Source of the DNA: an uncultured Rhodospirillaceae bacterium
Lineage (GTDB): Bacteria; Pseudomonadota; Alphaproteobacteria; Azospirillales; Azospirillaceae
Direction: 5' to 3'
Assembly: GCA_937927415.1 (NCBI GenBank)
Contig: CALBDS010000004.1
Span: 558,001 to 622,000 of the forward strand
DNA: 64,000 nt
Below the pieces are notes generated by a model. That model was not told the origin of the DNA and did no database searches. It saw nothing but the letters and a program-made list of their open reading frames with translations. The first letter of the stretch is position 1; the number at the start of each line of letters is the position of its first letter. The position numbers and the translations under genes were made by a program. Positions 44,340 to 52,861 of this stretch are shown one piece after another.

Positions 44340-45563
44340 TCAGATGGCGTCGATTACCCTTCCCGCCTCCTGGAGCAGGGCGATCAGGCGCGCCTGGGCG
44401 GCAGTCGGCCGCCAGTCGCGGCGGACTGTCAGGCCGATGGGACGGGCGGTATGGGGGAGCTTGAGCGGCAGGGGCGCCAGCACTCCCCATTGCATCTCGT
44501 GACGGATCTGGTGCTGCGAGATAAGGGTCAGCCGGTCGCTCGCCATCAGCAGCCCGCGGATGAGGTTGATGGCACCGGTTTCGACAAGGCTGTTCGGCAG
44601 GGACAGACCGGCGTCGGCGAAAAGCTGCTCGAAGTGGGCGCGCGTCGGTGTTCCGCGCCGCGGCACGACCCAGCCGCAGCCAACGATGTCGGCGATGTTG
44701 ATGCGGGCCTTCTGCGAGAGAGGATGCCCGGTCCGCGCAACCACCATCAGGGAATCGTTGAACAGGCTTTGCTGCACCACGTCGTCGATGGGAACGGGGT
44801 TGCGCAGCGCCCCCACCAGCAGGTCGAGGTCGCCTTGACGCAGGCCGTGGAGCAAGTCCTCGTAGGGCCCGTCAACCACCTCCACCCGCGCTTCCGGCCG
44901 CTCGCGCAGCAGTGCGGTGATGGCTGTGGGTAGGAGGAAGGTGCGCGCCAGCGGCATGGCGCCGATCATCAGCCGGCCGGAATCGGCCGTCCGCCAGTCG
45001 CTCAGCTCCTCCACTCCCTTGTCATACTCGACCAGCGCCAGCTTCGCCTGCAGGGCCAGCGCCTGCGCCGAACGGGTCAGGATGATTCCATGGCTGACCT
45101 TCTCGAACAGCGGCACCTCGGCCAGATGCTCCAGTTCCCGCGCCGCGCGGTGCAGCGCCGGCTGGGAGATCCCCACCGCGCGCGCCGCCAAACTGAAGTT
45201 CCGGGCGTCGGCAATGGCGATCAATGCGCGAAGCTGCACGCCGGTCAGCATCTGGTCCAGGTTCTGTGCGGAGCGCGCGCTACGCCGCCCGGCCACACGC
45301 AGGATCTCCCCCACCCCGGCCTGGAGGTGGCGCAGCATGCGCTCCACCCGGTCATGGAAGAGGCGCCCCGGCCCGGTCAGGAACGTCCCGTCCGAGCGCC
45401 GGTCGAAGAGGGCGACACCGAGCGTCCTCTCCATCTTGGTGATGGCCTGGGTGATGGCCGGCTGCGAAATGAACACCTGCCGCGACGCAGCGCAGATGCT
45501 CTGGCTCTGGGCCACGGCCTGGAACGCCCGAAGGTGCCGGAGATTGGGAATCTCTCTATTCAT
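44340..45563 (-). CDS. LysR-type regulator with two N-terminal HTH domains
   Basis: A 407-residue protein, about 100 longer than normal LysR regulators. There are two winged-helix DNA-binding units in series: residues about 8-67 (LRHLRAFQAVAQSQSICAAS and ISQPAITQAITKMERTLGVALFDR) and about 109-168 (VQLRALIAIADARNFSLAAR and ISQPALHRAARELEHL). One ordinary effector domain follows (GRLMIGAMPLARTFLLPTAI). It lies 141 nt upstream of the ligA-B-C operon in the same direction and opposite the gal remnants. A T-N11-A palindrome lies 30 nt before its start. It is the probable activator of protocatechuate meta-cleavage. Confidence 0.9.
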   Translation of the reverse strand: MNREIPNLRHLRAFQAVAQSQSICAASRQVFISQPAITQAITKMERTLGVALFDRRSDGTFLTGPGRLFHDRVERMLRHLQAGVGEILRVAGRRSARSAQNLDQMLTGVQLRALIAIADARNFSLAARAVGISQPALHRAARELEHLAEVPLFEKVSHGIILTRSAQALALQAKLALVEYDKGVEELSDWRTADSGRLMIGAMPLARTFLLPTAITALLRERPEARVEVVDGPYEDLLHGLRQGDLDLLVGALRNPVPIDDVVQQSLFNDSLMVVARTGHPLSQKARINIADIVGCGWVVPRRGTPTRAHFEQLFADAGLSLPNSLVETGAINLIRGLLMASDRLTLISQHQIRHEMQWGVLAPLPLKLPHTARPIGLTVRRDWRPTAAQARLIALLQEAGRVIDAI

Positions 45564-45592
45564 TCGATGCCCTTGCTGCGCCGCACGGTACA

Positions 45593-45619
45593 GATCTATA
45601 GCGAAATCTTATATAGATC
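45593..45619. promoter_or_regulatory. LysR-type binding palindrome (T-N11-A)
   Basis: GATCTATA-N11-TATAGATC is a perfect 8-bp-arm dyad with the classical LysR T-N11-A core. It lies between the start of the double-HTH LysR gene and the divergent galB remnant. The position fits a shared autoregulatory and activation site for the two divergent units. Confidence 0.65.
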
Positions 45620-45771
45620 ACGGGAGTCTGAAATAGGAATCGACAGGAGGAATGCGGAATGCTGGCGTGGACGACGGTTCCGTCGCCAGATGCATTCTCT
45701 ACGGCGGCAGCAGACCGTACGCGCCATTCCGGTCGCGACCGGCGGCCGAACCAAGGGGGTATTCGAGACCC

Positions 45772-46382
45772 ATGAGTGAGAAGAAAACGGTCCTGGTGAT
45801 CAGCGCCCATGCCGCCGACTTCGTGTAACGCTGCGGCGGCGCCATCGCCCTGCACCAGAAGAAGGGATATGCGGTCACCATCGTCTGCCTGTCCTACGGG
45901 GAGCGCGGCGAGTCTGCCAAGCTGTGGAAGCAAGGCGCCACTCTCCTCGACGTGAAGCGGCCCGCCGTGGCGAGGCGGAGCGGGCGGCCGCGGCGGCGGT
46001 CACGACTCCGCTTCATGGACTTGGGCGACGACCCACTCAACGTCGATAGAGAGGCCAAGTTCAAGCTGGTCGACATCATCCGCACGGTGCAGCCCACGTT
46101 CATGATGAGCCATTCGCTCTGGGACCCTACAACACCGACCACATGGGGGCGACCAAGATCGCGTTGGAATGCCGCATGGTCGCCCAGGACTGGGGCCACA
46201 ACCCCGGCCAGACGGTGCTGGGTGCGCCGCAGTTCTACCTCTTCGAGCCGCACCAGACCGAGCAGATGGGCTGGAAGCCCGACATCTTCCTCGATATCAG
46301 CGAGGTGTGGGAGCAGAAGCGCGCCGCCATAGAGTGCATGGAGGGGCAGCAGCACCTCTGGGACTGGTGCGCCCAGGATACC
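45772..46382 (+). pseudogene. galB: 4-oxalomesaconate hydratase (galB) with nonsense and frameshift mutations
   Basis: This reads as a PIG-L-fold 4-oxalomesaconate hydratase: KKTVLVISAHAADF, then GGAIALHQKKGYAVTIVCLS and YGERGESAKLW, RFMDLGDDPLNVD, and APQFYLFEPHQTEQMGWKPD. An in-frame TAA stands at 45826-45828 where the family has a tryptophan. The frame then shifts around 45950-46000 and again near 46125 (WDP to YNTDHMG). The last part is joined in frame to a piece of galC. The hydratase would act on the open form after pyrone hydrolysis. It cannot be made intact. Confidence 0.82.
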
Positions 46383-46637
46383 GTGAAGGAGACGTTGGGG
46401 TCGGTTAACATCTCTGTGGTCTGCGCCAACCAACTCGTCAACCCCGGCGACGTCGTCGTCGACGACGACGGGGTGTGCGTGGTGCGCCGCGAGGAAGCCG
46501 CGGAGGTTCTAGAGAAAGCGCGCGCCCGCATGGCGGCGAAGGAGTCCAAGCGCGAGCGCTTGGCCACCGGCGAACTCGGGCTCGACATCTATGGCATGCG
46601 CGGCCGGCTGAAGGACAAGGGCCTGACCTATGTCTGA
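46383..46637 (+). pseudogene. galC: C-terminal piece of 4-carboxy-4-hydroxy-2-oxoadipate aldolase (galC), fused to galB
   Basis: From about DTVKETLGSVN onward the open frame matches the C-terminal third of the RraA-fold aldolase GalC/LigK: VVCANQLVNPGDVVVDDDGV, then RREEAAEVLEKAR and LGLDIYGMRGRLKDKGLTYV to the stop. The N-terminal two thirds, including the active site, are missing. The frame continues without a stop from the galB remnant, so an ORF starting near 46143 could encode a chimeric 164-residue protein. The junction position is approximate. Confidence 0.75.
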
Positions 46638-46837
46638 GGCACGCTGCATGTGGATGCGCGGCGGCATGTCGAAGGGCGGGTACTTCCTGGCCGTCGATTT
46701 TCCCGCCGAACGCGCGGCCCGCGACGCCTTTCTGCTGCGCGTCATGGGGTCGCCCGACCCGCGCCAGATCGACGGGCTGGGCGGCGCCGACCCGCTGACC
46801 TCCAAGGTGGCCGTGGTCCGGCGGTCGGTATGCGCGG
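46630..46837 (+). pseudogene. galD: N-terminal piece of 4-oxalomesaconate tautomerase (galD)
   Basis: The frame starts at an ATG overlapping the galC stop by 8 nt and reads CMWMRGGMSKGGYFLAVDFP and then LLRVMGSPDPRQIDGLGGAD, the N-terminus of PrpF-fold 4-oxalomesaconate tautomerase. After about 67 residues (TSKVAVVRRS) it runs into integrase sequence in another frame. Only about a fifth of the usual protein remains. Confidence 0.82.
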
Positions 46838-47209
46838 GCGACCACCCGGACCGAATACAAAAGCTCCATCGAACTGTTCATCAACCCCAAGCTCGGCAGC
46901 CACCGCATCATCGACGTGAGCCGTGCCGAGGTGGTCGGGCTGCGTAAGCGCGCCGGGCTGGACGACGTCCGCATCCACGACCTGCGGCATTCCTTCGCCT
47001 CCGACGCGCTCCAACTCGGCGAGGACCTGCCGATGATCGGCCGCCTGCTGGGACACACCCAGGTCCAGACCACCGCCCGCTACGCCCACCTCAAGACCGA
47101 TCCGATCAGGGCGGCGGCCGACAAGGTGGCGGAGGCCATTGCAGTCGCCCTTACCCGCCTACCCAAGAAAGATAGGCTTTCTGGAAACTCGGATGATGCC
47201 CAAAAATAA
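46838..47209 (+). pseudogene. internally deleted integrase copy
   Basis: This is nearly identical to the integrase at 23738. It covers integrase residues about 115-148 (TTRTEYKSSIELFINPKLGS), then jumps in frame to residues about 309 to the C-terminal region (LRKRAGLDDVRIHDLRHSF, LLGHTQ, TTARYAHL). The N-terminal domain and about 160 internal codons, including the first catalytic arginine, are gone. A GTG-started ORF remains from 46916. It abuts the truncated galD and marks a recombination or insertion joint. Confidence 0.88.
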
Positions 47210-47312
47210 ACTGCAATATTTGTTTGTAAAATCTGGCTGGAATTTAGCCTACACGCATTCTCGACACTGGCGGAGAAACGTGTAGGTCAAGTGGATCAGT
47301 ATCCAAAGCCAG

Positions 47313-47894
47313 TCACAGAGGAGAGAACACCGCCGGTCGCATAAGATCACAATGCTCACCCTCGCCAAAGACGATGGATTCAGGCTGATCAAATCGGTGC
47401 AACACGATATGCCGGCCGAGGTTGCGACCGGCCACGATCCGCCATATTGCCACCAATTCAGTTATCTCCTCCGTCACGCGTGTCTCCGAGACGGTCAGGG
47501 TAGCATAGCTCTCTGCCAGCACCGAGGCCTCGGCCGCACGTGCGTTATGGTGCTGATCCGCCTGCCCCACCGCCTGTTTCAGGGGGGCGGAGCCGTAGAC
47601 CAGCTGCAGGAGTCGACTCCGCTGTGTCTTCACCAAAGGCAGGATCGCGCAAGGGGTGAACTCCATGGTCCAGGCGCGGTCGGCGGCGAGCCGCGCGCGC
47701 CTGGACGCCCGGTCGGCAAAATCCGAGTAAACCCATAGGTGATGCAGCACGTTCAGATCACCCGCCTCTGTCAGCCAGTAGCCCAGCAACGGCAGGTGCG
47801 CAGTGACCAACGGCAACCCCTGGGACTGGAAGCGCGCGAGATAGGCAGCGGCATGGCCAGGGGCGAAGCTGTAGGAGCGCAACTCGTAGATCAT
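47313..47894 (-). CDS. NIPSNAP-family protein
   Basis: A 193-residue protein starting MIYELRSYSFAPGHAAAYLARF, the typical opening of NIPSNAP (ferredoxin-like fold) proteins, with a conserved LHHLWVYSDFADRASRRARL segment. Many members sit in aromatic or terpenoid degradation clusters, but the biochemical role is unknown. It is the last gene on the minus strand of the second catabolic block. The 132-nt gap to the next gene shows no further gene. Confidence 0.82.
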   Translation of the reverse strand: MIYELRSYSFAPGHAAAYLARFQSQGLPLVTAHLPLLGYWLTEAGDLNVLHHLWVYSDFADRASRRARLAADRAWTMEFTPCAILPLVKTQRSRLLQLVYGSAPLKQAVGQADQHHNARAAEASVLAESYATLTVSETRVTEEITELVAIWRIVAGRNLGRHIVLHRFDQPESIVFGEGEHCDLMRPAVFSPL

Positions 47895-48026
47895 CGCTTA
47901 ATCCCCCCTTCGTGCATCCGTCATTCCAGAGCGTCCAGATGGACGTTGCGCACGGTCAGACTCCCCTGAACTCCCTGGTCAGGCCGCTGCCCGACCGGAT
48001 GACGCCCAGCAATGGCGGCGGCGCGG

Positions 48027-48836
48027 TCATGGCCCCTCCCCCTCCCCGGTCCAAGCATCGCCCGCGGCACCGAACGCCAGCCAGCCACCGTCAACCGCCA
48101 GCGCCGTGCCGGTGACGTAGCGAGCAGCATCGGAGGCAAGAAAGTACACCGCTTCGGCGATGTCGCCCGGCTGGGCCAACCGGCCCATCGGGACGCGCCG
48201 ACGGATTGCCTCGACATCGAGGCGACCGCTGTCGGCCAGCGCGCGCACCAACTCTGTCGCCACGTAGCCCGGCGCCACCGCGTTGACGCGTACCCCTAGG
48301 GCCGCCCACTCGCAGGCCATGGAACGCGTCATCGCGACGATGCCGGCCTTGGCCGCTCCATAGGCGTTCCGTCGCGGCAGGCCGGCAAAAGACGCGATGG
48401 AGGCGATGTTGACGATGCTCCCCCGTCCGGCGCTGATCATGTGGCGGGCCGCCTCCCGCGATACCAGGAAGGTGCCCGCAAGGTGAACGTCAAGGATGCG
48501 GCGGAAGCGCTCCGAATCCTGCTCCAGAGTTGGGACCATGGTGTCGGCAATGCCAGCGTTGTTCACCAACACATCGATGCGGCCAGCCGCTGCGACGAAG
48601 GTGGCGACGGCCTCCGCCACCCCTTCCCCATCGGTCACATCGGCGGCCAGCGGCACATGGCCGGGGCCCAGTTCGGTGGCGCGGACGGTCGCCCGGTTGC
48701 CGTCGAGGTCGAGCAGGCCGACGCGGTAACCGTGCCCGGCGAACAGGCGCGCTACAGCCCAGCCGATGCCATCGGCCGCCCCCGTAATCAGAGCGGTGAG
48801 CGGCAGGGATGATTCATCAGGCGTCGTCATGGTCAT
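48027..48836 (-). CDS. short-chain dehydrogenase/reductase
   Basis: A 269-residue classical SDR: TALITGAADGIGWAVARLF (cofactor motif TGxxxGIG), NNAGI, the catalytic serine in VNIASIASFAG, the YGAAK motif (Tyr and Lys), and PGYVATELV. An aspartate (LLDLDGNRA) after the second strand suggests NAD(H). The start overlaps the neighbouring SDR gene by 20 nt, so the two are translated together. Substrate unknown, probably an alcohol intermediate of the same pathway. Confidence 0.9.
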   Translation of the reverse strand: MTMTTPDESSLPLTALITGAADGIGWAVARLFAGHGYRVGLLDLDGNRATVRATELGPGHVPLAADVTDGEGVAEAVATFVAAAGRIDVLVNNAGIADTMVPTLEQDSERFRRILDVHLAGTFLVSREAARHMISAGRGSIVNIASIASFAGLPRRNAYGAAKAGIVAMTRSMACEWAALGVRVNAVAPGYVATELVRALADSGRLDVEAIRRRVPMGRLAQPGDIAEAVYFLASDAARYVTGTALAVDGGWLAFGAAGDAWTGEGEGP

Positions 48837-49626
48837 ACCCCGGCCGCGGAATGTGGCTCATCAAGGTCTGGGAGAAACCGCCATCCACCGTCAGGTCCTG
48901 CCCGGTGACGTAGCCGGCCTTCGGGCTGCACAGGAAGGCAACGACGGTGGCAATGTCCTCGGGACGACCGATGGCGCGGGTCGGGACGACGGCCCGGCGC
49001 CGCTCCTCGATGCCGGGTGCTCGGTAAAAGGATTCGCTGAGCGGGGTGCGGATCAAGCCGGGGCTGACGGCGTTGCATCGCACCCCGAACGGCCCCCATT
49101 CGAAGGCGATCTGGCGGGTCAGCATGACCACCGCCGCCTTGGCCGAACTATAGGCGCCGCTGTAGGCCTGGGGATGGGCAGCGGCGATGGAAGCGACGTT
49201 GACGATGGAGCCATGCCCCTGCTGGCGCATGCTATGCCCGAAAGCCTGGGCGCAGGAGAGATAGCCGGTGAGGTTGATGTCGAGCACCGCGCTCCAGTCC
49301 GCCGGATCGAGGGTGTCGAGGTGGCCCGGCCGCAGCACCCCGGCGTTGTTGACCAGCACGGTGCAGGGGCCAAAGGCGGTTTCGGTGGCCCGCACCATGG
49401 CGGCGACGGCGGCCCGGTCGCCAACATCGCAGCCGAGGCCGACCGCTTCGCCTCCTGTCGCGGTGATCTCCGCAGCAACCATATTGGCGGCCCCGTCATC
49501 GCGGTCGATGACAGCGACGCGACAGCCTGCTGCGGCAAGTTCGAGGGCGATGGCGCGGCCAATTCCGCCCCCGCCCCCAGTGACGGCGGCAACGCCGCCG
49601 GCCAGACCCAGCCAAGTGGTGTTCAT
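48817..49626 (-). CDS. short-chain dehydrogenase/reductase
   Basis: A second 269-residue classical SDR: AAVTGGGGGIGRAIALEL, NNAGV, the catalytic serine in VNVASIAAAH, the YSSAK motif and PGLIRTPLSES. The aspartate in VIDRDDG points to NAD(H). It precedes the other SDR in the same transcription unit and ends inside it. The two are only moderately alike, so this is not a recent duplication. Confidence 0.9.
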   Translation of the reverse strand: MNTTWLGLAGGVAAVTGGGGGIGRAIALELAAAGCRVAVIDRDDGAANMVAAEITATGGEAVGLGCDVGDRAAVAAMVRATETAFGPCTVLVNNAGVLRPGHLDTLDPADWSAVLDINLTGYLSCAQAFGHSMRQQGHGSIVNVASIAAAHPQAYSGAYSSAKAAVVMLTRQIAFEWGPFGVRCNAVSPGLIRTPLSESFYRAPGIEERRRAVVPTRAIGRPEDIATVVAFLCSPKAGYVTGQDLTVDGGFSQTLMSHIPRPGYDHDDA

Positions 49627-49677
49627 GGATGTTCGTTTCCGGAAGATGCAGGCACAAGGAAAGGGCGTGGGACAGCG

Positions 49678-50925
49678 TTAGGCCTTGACGAAGGGACAGG
49701 CGCCTTCGCTCAGGGGACGGAACGCCTCCTCGGCCGGGATGGTCTGGACCAGTTCGTAGACATCGCCGGGTCCGGTGCTGGCGGCGGGCGCCTTCACCCG
49801 GAACAGATAGGCAGGGTGGATCTTGCGCCCATCGGCGCGGATGTGTCCCTGCCCGAAGGCGTCGTCATCGGTCGGCATGGCCTTCATCGCCTCGACCACC
49901 GCCAGCCCCGAGGCCTTGGCCTTTTCCACCCCCACTGCCTTCACGGCCTTGAGGTAGTGCAGCACCACGGCATAGTCGCCGGCTTGGCTCATGTTGGGAA
50001 ACACACCCCGGCCGAGCCGGGGCGCCACCCGCTTCATGAAGGCCCGCGTCCGGTCGTTGAGGTCCCAATAGAAGGTTTCTGTCTGTTGCAGCCCCTGGGC
50101 CACCTCCAGCCCCATGCCCTGGACATCGGTGATGTAGCCGACCAGCGCCGCCATGCGCATGCCGCCCTGGGAAACGCCGAACTCCTGGGCCTGCTTCAAA
50201 CAGTTGATCAGTTCCGCGCCGGAGTTGGCGAAGCCCAGGGTGTTGGCCCCGCTGGCCTGGGCCTGCAACAGGAAGGAGGAGAAGTCGGCGGTACTGCCGT
50301 AGGGATAGGCGACGGAGCCCACCACCTTGCCACCCGCAGCTTCGATGAACTTGGTAGCGTCGCGTTGGGAGGCGTGGCCGAAAGCGTAGTCGGCGGTGAT
50401 GAAGAACCAGCGGTCGCCCCCGGTGCGCACGGACGCGGTGGTGGTGGAATGGGCGAGGCACCAGCTGTCCCAACTCCAGTGCACCCAGCGCTCGGAGCAC
50501 TGCTCGCCGGTGATAACGGAACTGCCGGCAGTGGTGACGAGCGCGACCTTGTCCTTGGCGGCGAGCAACTCGCGGGCGCCGAGCACAATGGCGCTGTTAC
50601 CGACGTTGCTGATGGCGTCCACCCCCTCCTCGTCAAACCACTGGCGAATCTTGGTCAGGCCGATGTCGGGCTTGTTCTGGTGGTCGGCCACCAGCACTTC
50701 CACGGCGATGCCGGGATTGGCGGCGGTGAACTCGGCCACGGCCTGTTCGGTGCAGGCGACGGTGACCGGGCCGGAGACGTCGCGGTAGATGCCCGACATG
50801 TCGGTGATGATCCCGATGCGGATCGGCTTCGTGGCGGCGCGGGCCCTGCCGCGACCGAAAGGCATGGCGGTCAGCCCGGCGGCCACCGCGGTCCCGCCCA
50901 GGAACGTCCTGCGCGACAGCAGCAT
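49678..50925 (-). CDS. Liv-type ABC transporter substrate-binding protein
   Basis: A 415-residue periplasmic binding protein of the branched-chain amino acid/amide family. The N-terminus SRRTFLGGTAVAAGLTAMPF followed by an arginine-rich stretch and ARA-A looks like a Tat-type signal. The mature part starts KPIRIGIITDMSGIYRDVSG. No permease or ATPase gene lies beside it. The Liv-type transporter at 57-60 kb lacks a binding protein, so the two may work together. Confidence 0.88.
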   Translation of the reverse strand: MLLSRRTFLGGTAVAAGLTAMPFGRGRARAATKPIRIGIITDMSGIYRDVSGPVTVACTEQAVAEFTAANPGIAVEVLVADHQNKPDIGLTKIRQWFDEEGVDAISNVGNSAIVLGARELLAAKDKVALVTTAGSSVITGEQCSERWVHWSWDSWCLAHSTTTASVRTGGDRWFFITADYAFGHASQRDATKFIEAAGGKVVGSVAYPYGSTADFSSFLLQAQASGANTLGFANSGAELINCLKQAQEFGVSQGGMRMAALVGYITDVQGMGLEVAQGLQQTETFYWDLNDRTRAFMKRVAPRLGRGVFPNMSQAGDYAVVLHYLKAVKAVGVEKAKASGLAVVEAMKAMPTDDDAFGQGHIRADGRKIHPAYLFRVKAPAASTGPGDVYELVQTIPAEEAFRPLSEGACPFVKA

Positions 50926-50952
50926 GTTTTTCCTCCCTTTGGTTCGTTGTCG

Positions 50953-52659
50953 TCAGGCCACCGGCCCGACACCGGCGAGATGGCGGCCGGTGACATAGCC
51001 GAAGGTCATGATGGGACCCAGGGTGATCCCGGCTCCGGGATAGGCGCCGCCCATGATCGAGGCGCGGTCGTTGCCCACGGCGTAGAGCCCGCCGATGGCG
51101 TTGCCCCCAGGGTCCAGCACCCGCCCGGCCACGTCGGTGCGCAAACCGTCGAAGGTTCCAAGGTCGCCCATCACCATCTTCACGGCGTAGAAGGGCGCCT
51201 TGCGCAGCGGCGCCACGCACGGGTTGGGGTGATGGTCGGGATCGCCGAGATAGCGGTTGAAGGCCGTGCTCCCCCGCCCGAAGGCGGGATCGAGCCCGCT
51301 TTCCGCCGGTCCGTTGTAGTCGCGGACGGTCGCCTCCAAGGCATCGGGATCGACCCCGATGCGCGCCGCCAGGTCCCGCACGGTCTCCCCACGGACGAGA
51401 TAGCCGGACCGCAGGTGCCGCCCCATGGGGACCGGCGCCGGCTTGACGTAGCCGAGGCCGTATTTGCGGATCGCCGCGTGGTCGCAGATCAGCCACGCCG
51501 CGGTCTCCCCACCCAGCTCGCTGGCGGCGATCATGCCTTCACCCACGTCGTGATAGGAGTTGGACTCGTTGACGAAGCGGCGGCCATCGAGGGCCACGGC
51601 GATCACGCCCGGCTTGTAACGGTCCACCAGATGGGGAAAGACCAGCGGCGGCGCCCCGGGGCGAAGAATGCGCGACACCGGCATCCACGCCGCGGCATGG
51701 GGATAGCGCGCCTCCATCCGGGCGCCAGCCGCTTCCGCCAGACGCAGGCCGTCGCCGGTGTTGCCGGCGGGCACCGGGGACAGATGTTCGCCGCCGCGGC
51801 GCCGATGCGGATAGATGGCGCCGATGCGCTCCAGGTCGTGCGAGAAGCCGCCGCAGGCGAGCACCACGCCCTTGCGCGCCAGGATCGTTCGGCCGGCGCC
51901 AAGGTCGACCCCACTCACCACCGCGCCGTCGCGCAGCAGCCCCTTGGCCGGCGTGCCGGTGAGAATGGGAATGCCGAGGTCGATGGCCGACTTGGCCAGC
52001 CGCGCCGCCAGGGCGTTGCCGCTGGTCACCTGCACGCCGCGCCCGTGGCGCAGCACCTCACGGGCATGGGCAAACAGGCGCCGCGCCACATAAAGGGCGG
52101 ACGCCGGCGACCGGGTGGCGTTGAAGAAGTGCTTCAATTCGGCGTTTGACGAATTGAACATCATCCCCATGAAGGTGATGCTTTCCAGCGGCGGCCGCAG
52201 ACGGGCCAGATCGGCGCCGAGCCGGCTGGAATCGTAGGGCACCGCCGTCACCGAGCGCCCGATGGGTACGCCACCGTCGGCATCGGGATGATAGTCCGGA
52301 TAGGCGGACAGGACGAACTTCACCTCGGTTTCCCGTTCGAGGAACGCCAGCATCTCCGGGCCGTGATCGAGGAAGGCCTCGATGGCAGTGCTGTCATAGA
52401 AATTTCCGGCCTCGTGTTTCAGATAGGCGCGCGCCGCATCCCGGCCGTCGGCATGACCCGCCGCCTTGGCAAGGTGGTTGCCGGGGATCCAGAGAACCCC
52501 GCCGGAAAAGGCGGTGGTGCCGCCGAACACCGGTTCCTTCTCGATCACCACCACGTCCAGCCCGTGCTTCTTCGCGGTGATGGCGGTGGTCAACCCGCCG
52601 GCACCGGAGCCGACGACCACCACATCGCAAGCGCGCGCCACGCGCCCAACTCCAGACAT
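50953..52659 (-). CDS. KstD-like FAD-dependent dehydrogenase
   Basis: A 568-residue flavoprotein of the fumarate reductase/3-ketosteroid-1-dehydrogenase group. The dinucleotide motif DVVVVGSGAGGLTTAITAKK is at the N-terminus, followed by FGGTTAFSGGVLWIPGN, a phrase typical of KstD-type enzymes, and a C-terminal GGLYAVGNDRASIMGGAYPG FAD motif. It probably introduces a double bond next to a carbonyl in a cyclic substrate; the exact substrate is not visible. GGGAGGAG precedes the ATG at 52659. It is divergent from an AraC regulator. Confidence 0.85.
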   Translation of the reverse strand: MSGVGRVARACDVVVVGSGAGGLTTAITAKKHGLDVVVIEKEPVFGGTTAFSGGVLWIPGNHLAKAAGHADGRDAARAYLKHEAGNFYDSTAIEAFLDHGPEMLAFLERETEVKFVLSAYPDYHPDADGGVPIGRSVTAVPYDSSRLGADLARLRPPLESITFMGMMFNSSNAELKHFFNATRSPASALYVARRLFAHAREVLRHGRGVQVTSGNALAARLAKSAIDLGIPILTGTPAKGLLRDGAVVSGVDLGAGRTILARKGVVLACGGFSHDLERIGAIYPHRRRGGEHLSPVPAGNTGDGLRLAEAAGARMEARYPHAAAWMPVSRILRPGAPPLVFPHLVDRYKPGVIAVALDGRRFVNESNSYHDVGEGMIAASELGGETAAWLICDHAAIRKYGLGYVKPAPVPMGRHLRSGYLVRGETVRDLAARIGVDPDALEATVRDYNGPAESGLDPAFGRGSTAFNRYLGDPDHHPNPCVAPLRKAPFYAVKMVMGDLGTFDGLRTDVAGRVLDPGGNAIGGLYAVGNDRASIMGGAYPGAGITLGPIMTFGYVTGRHLAGVGPVA

Positions 52660-52861
52660 GTCTCCTCCCTTTCGCCCGCGACCGGCGACCCCATGCGCTG
52701 CGATCCGCCGGGCGTTCGCGGCATGCAATTTTGTTGTCTTTGGAAATGATTGCCTGGAGAAGCATTTAAGAGGAATGGACGATCGGGGGAATTTCTTGCA
52801 CAATCCTCCGGAACATCCGGGCGCCCCGGGGTGGCGTCAGCAACACGTCGCAAAGCGGCCC

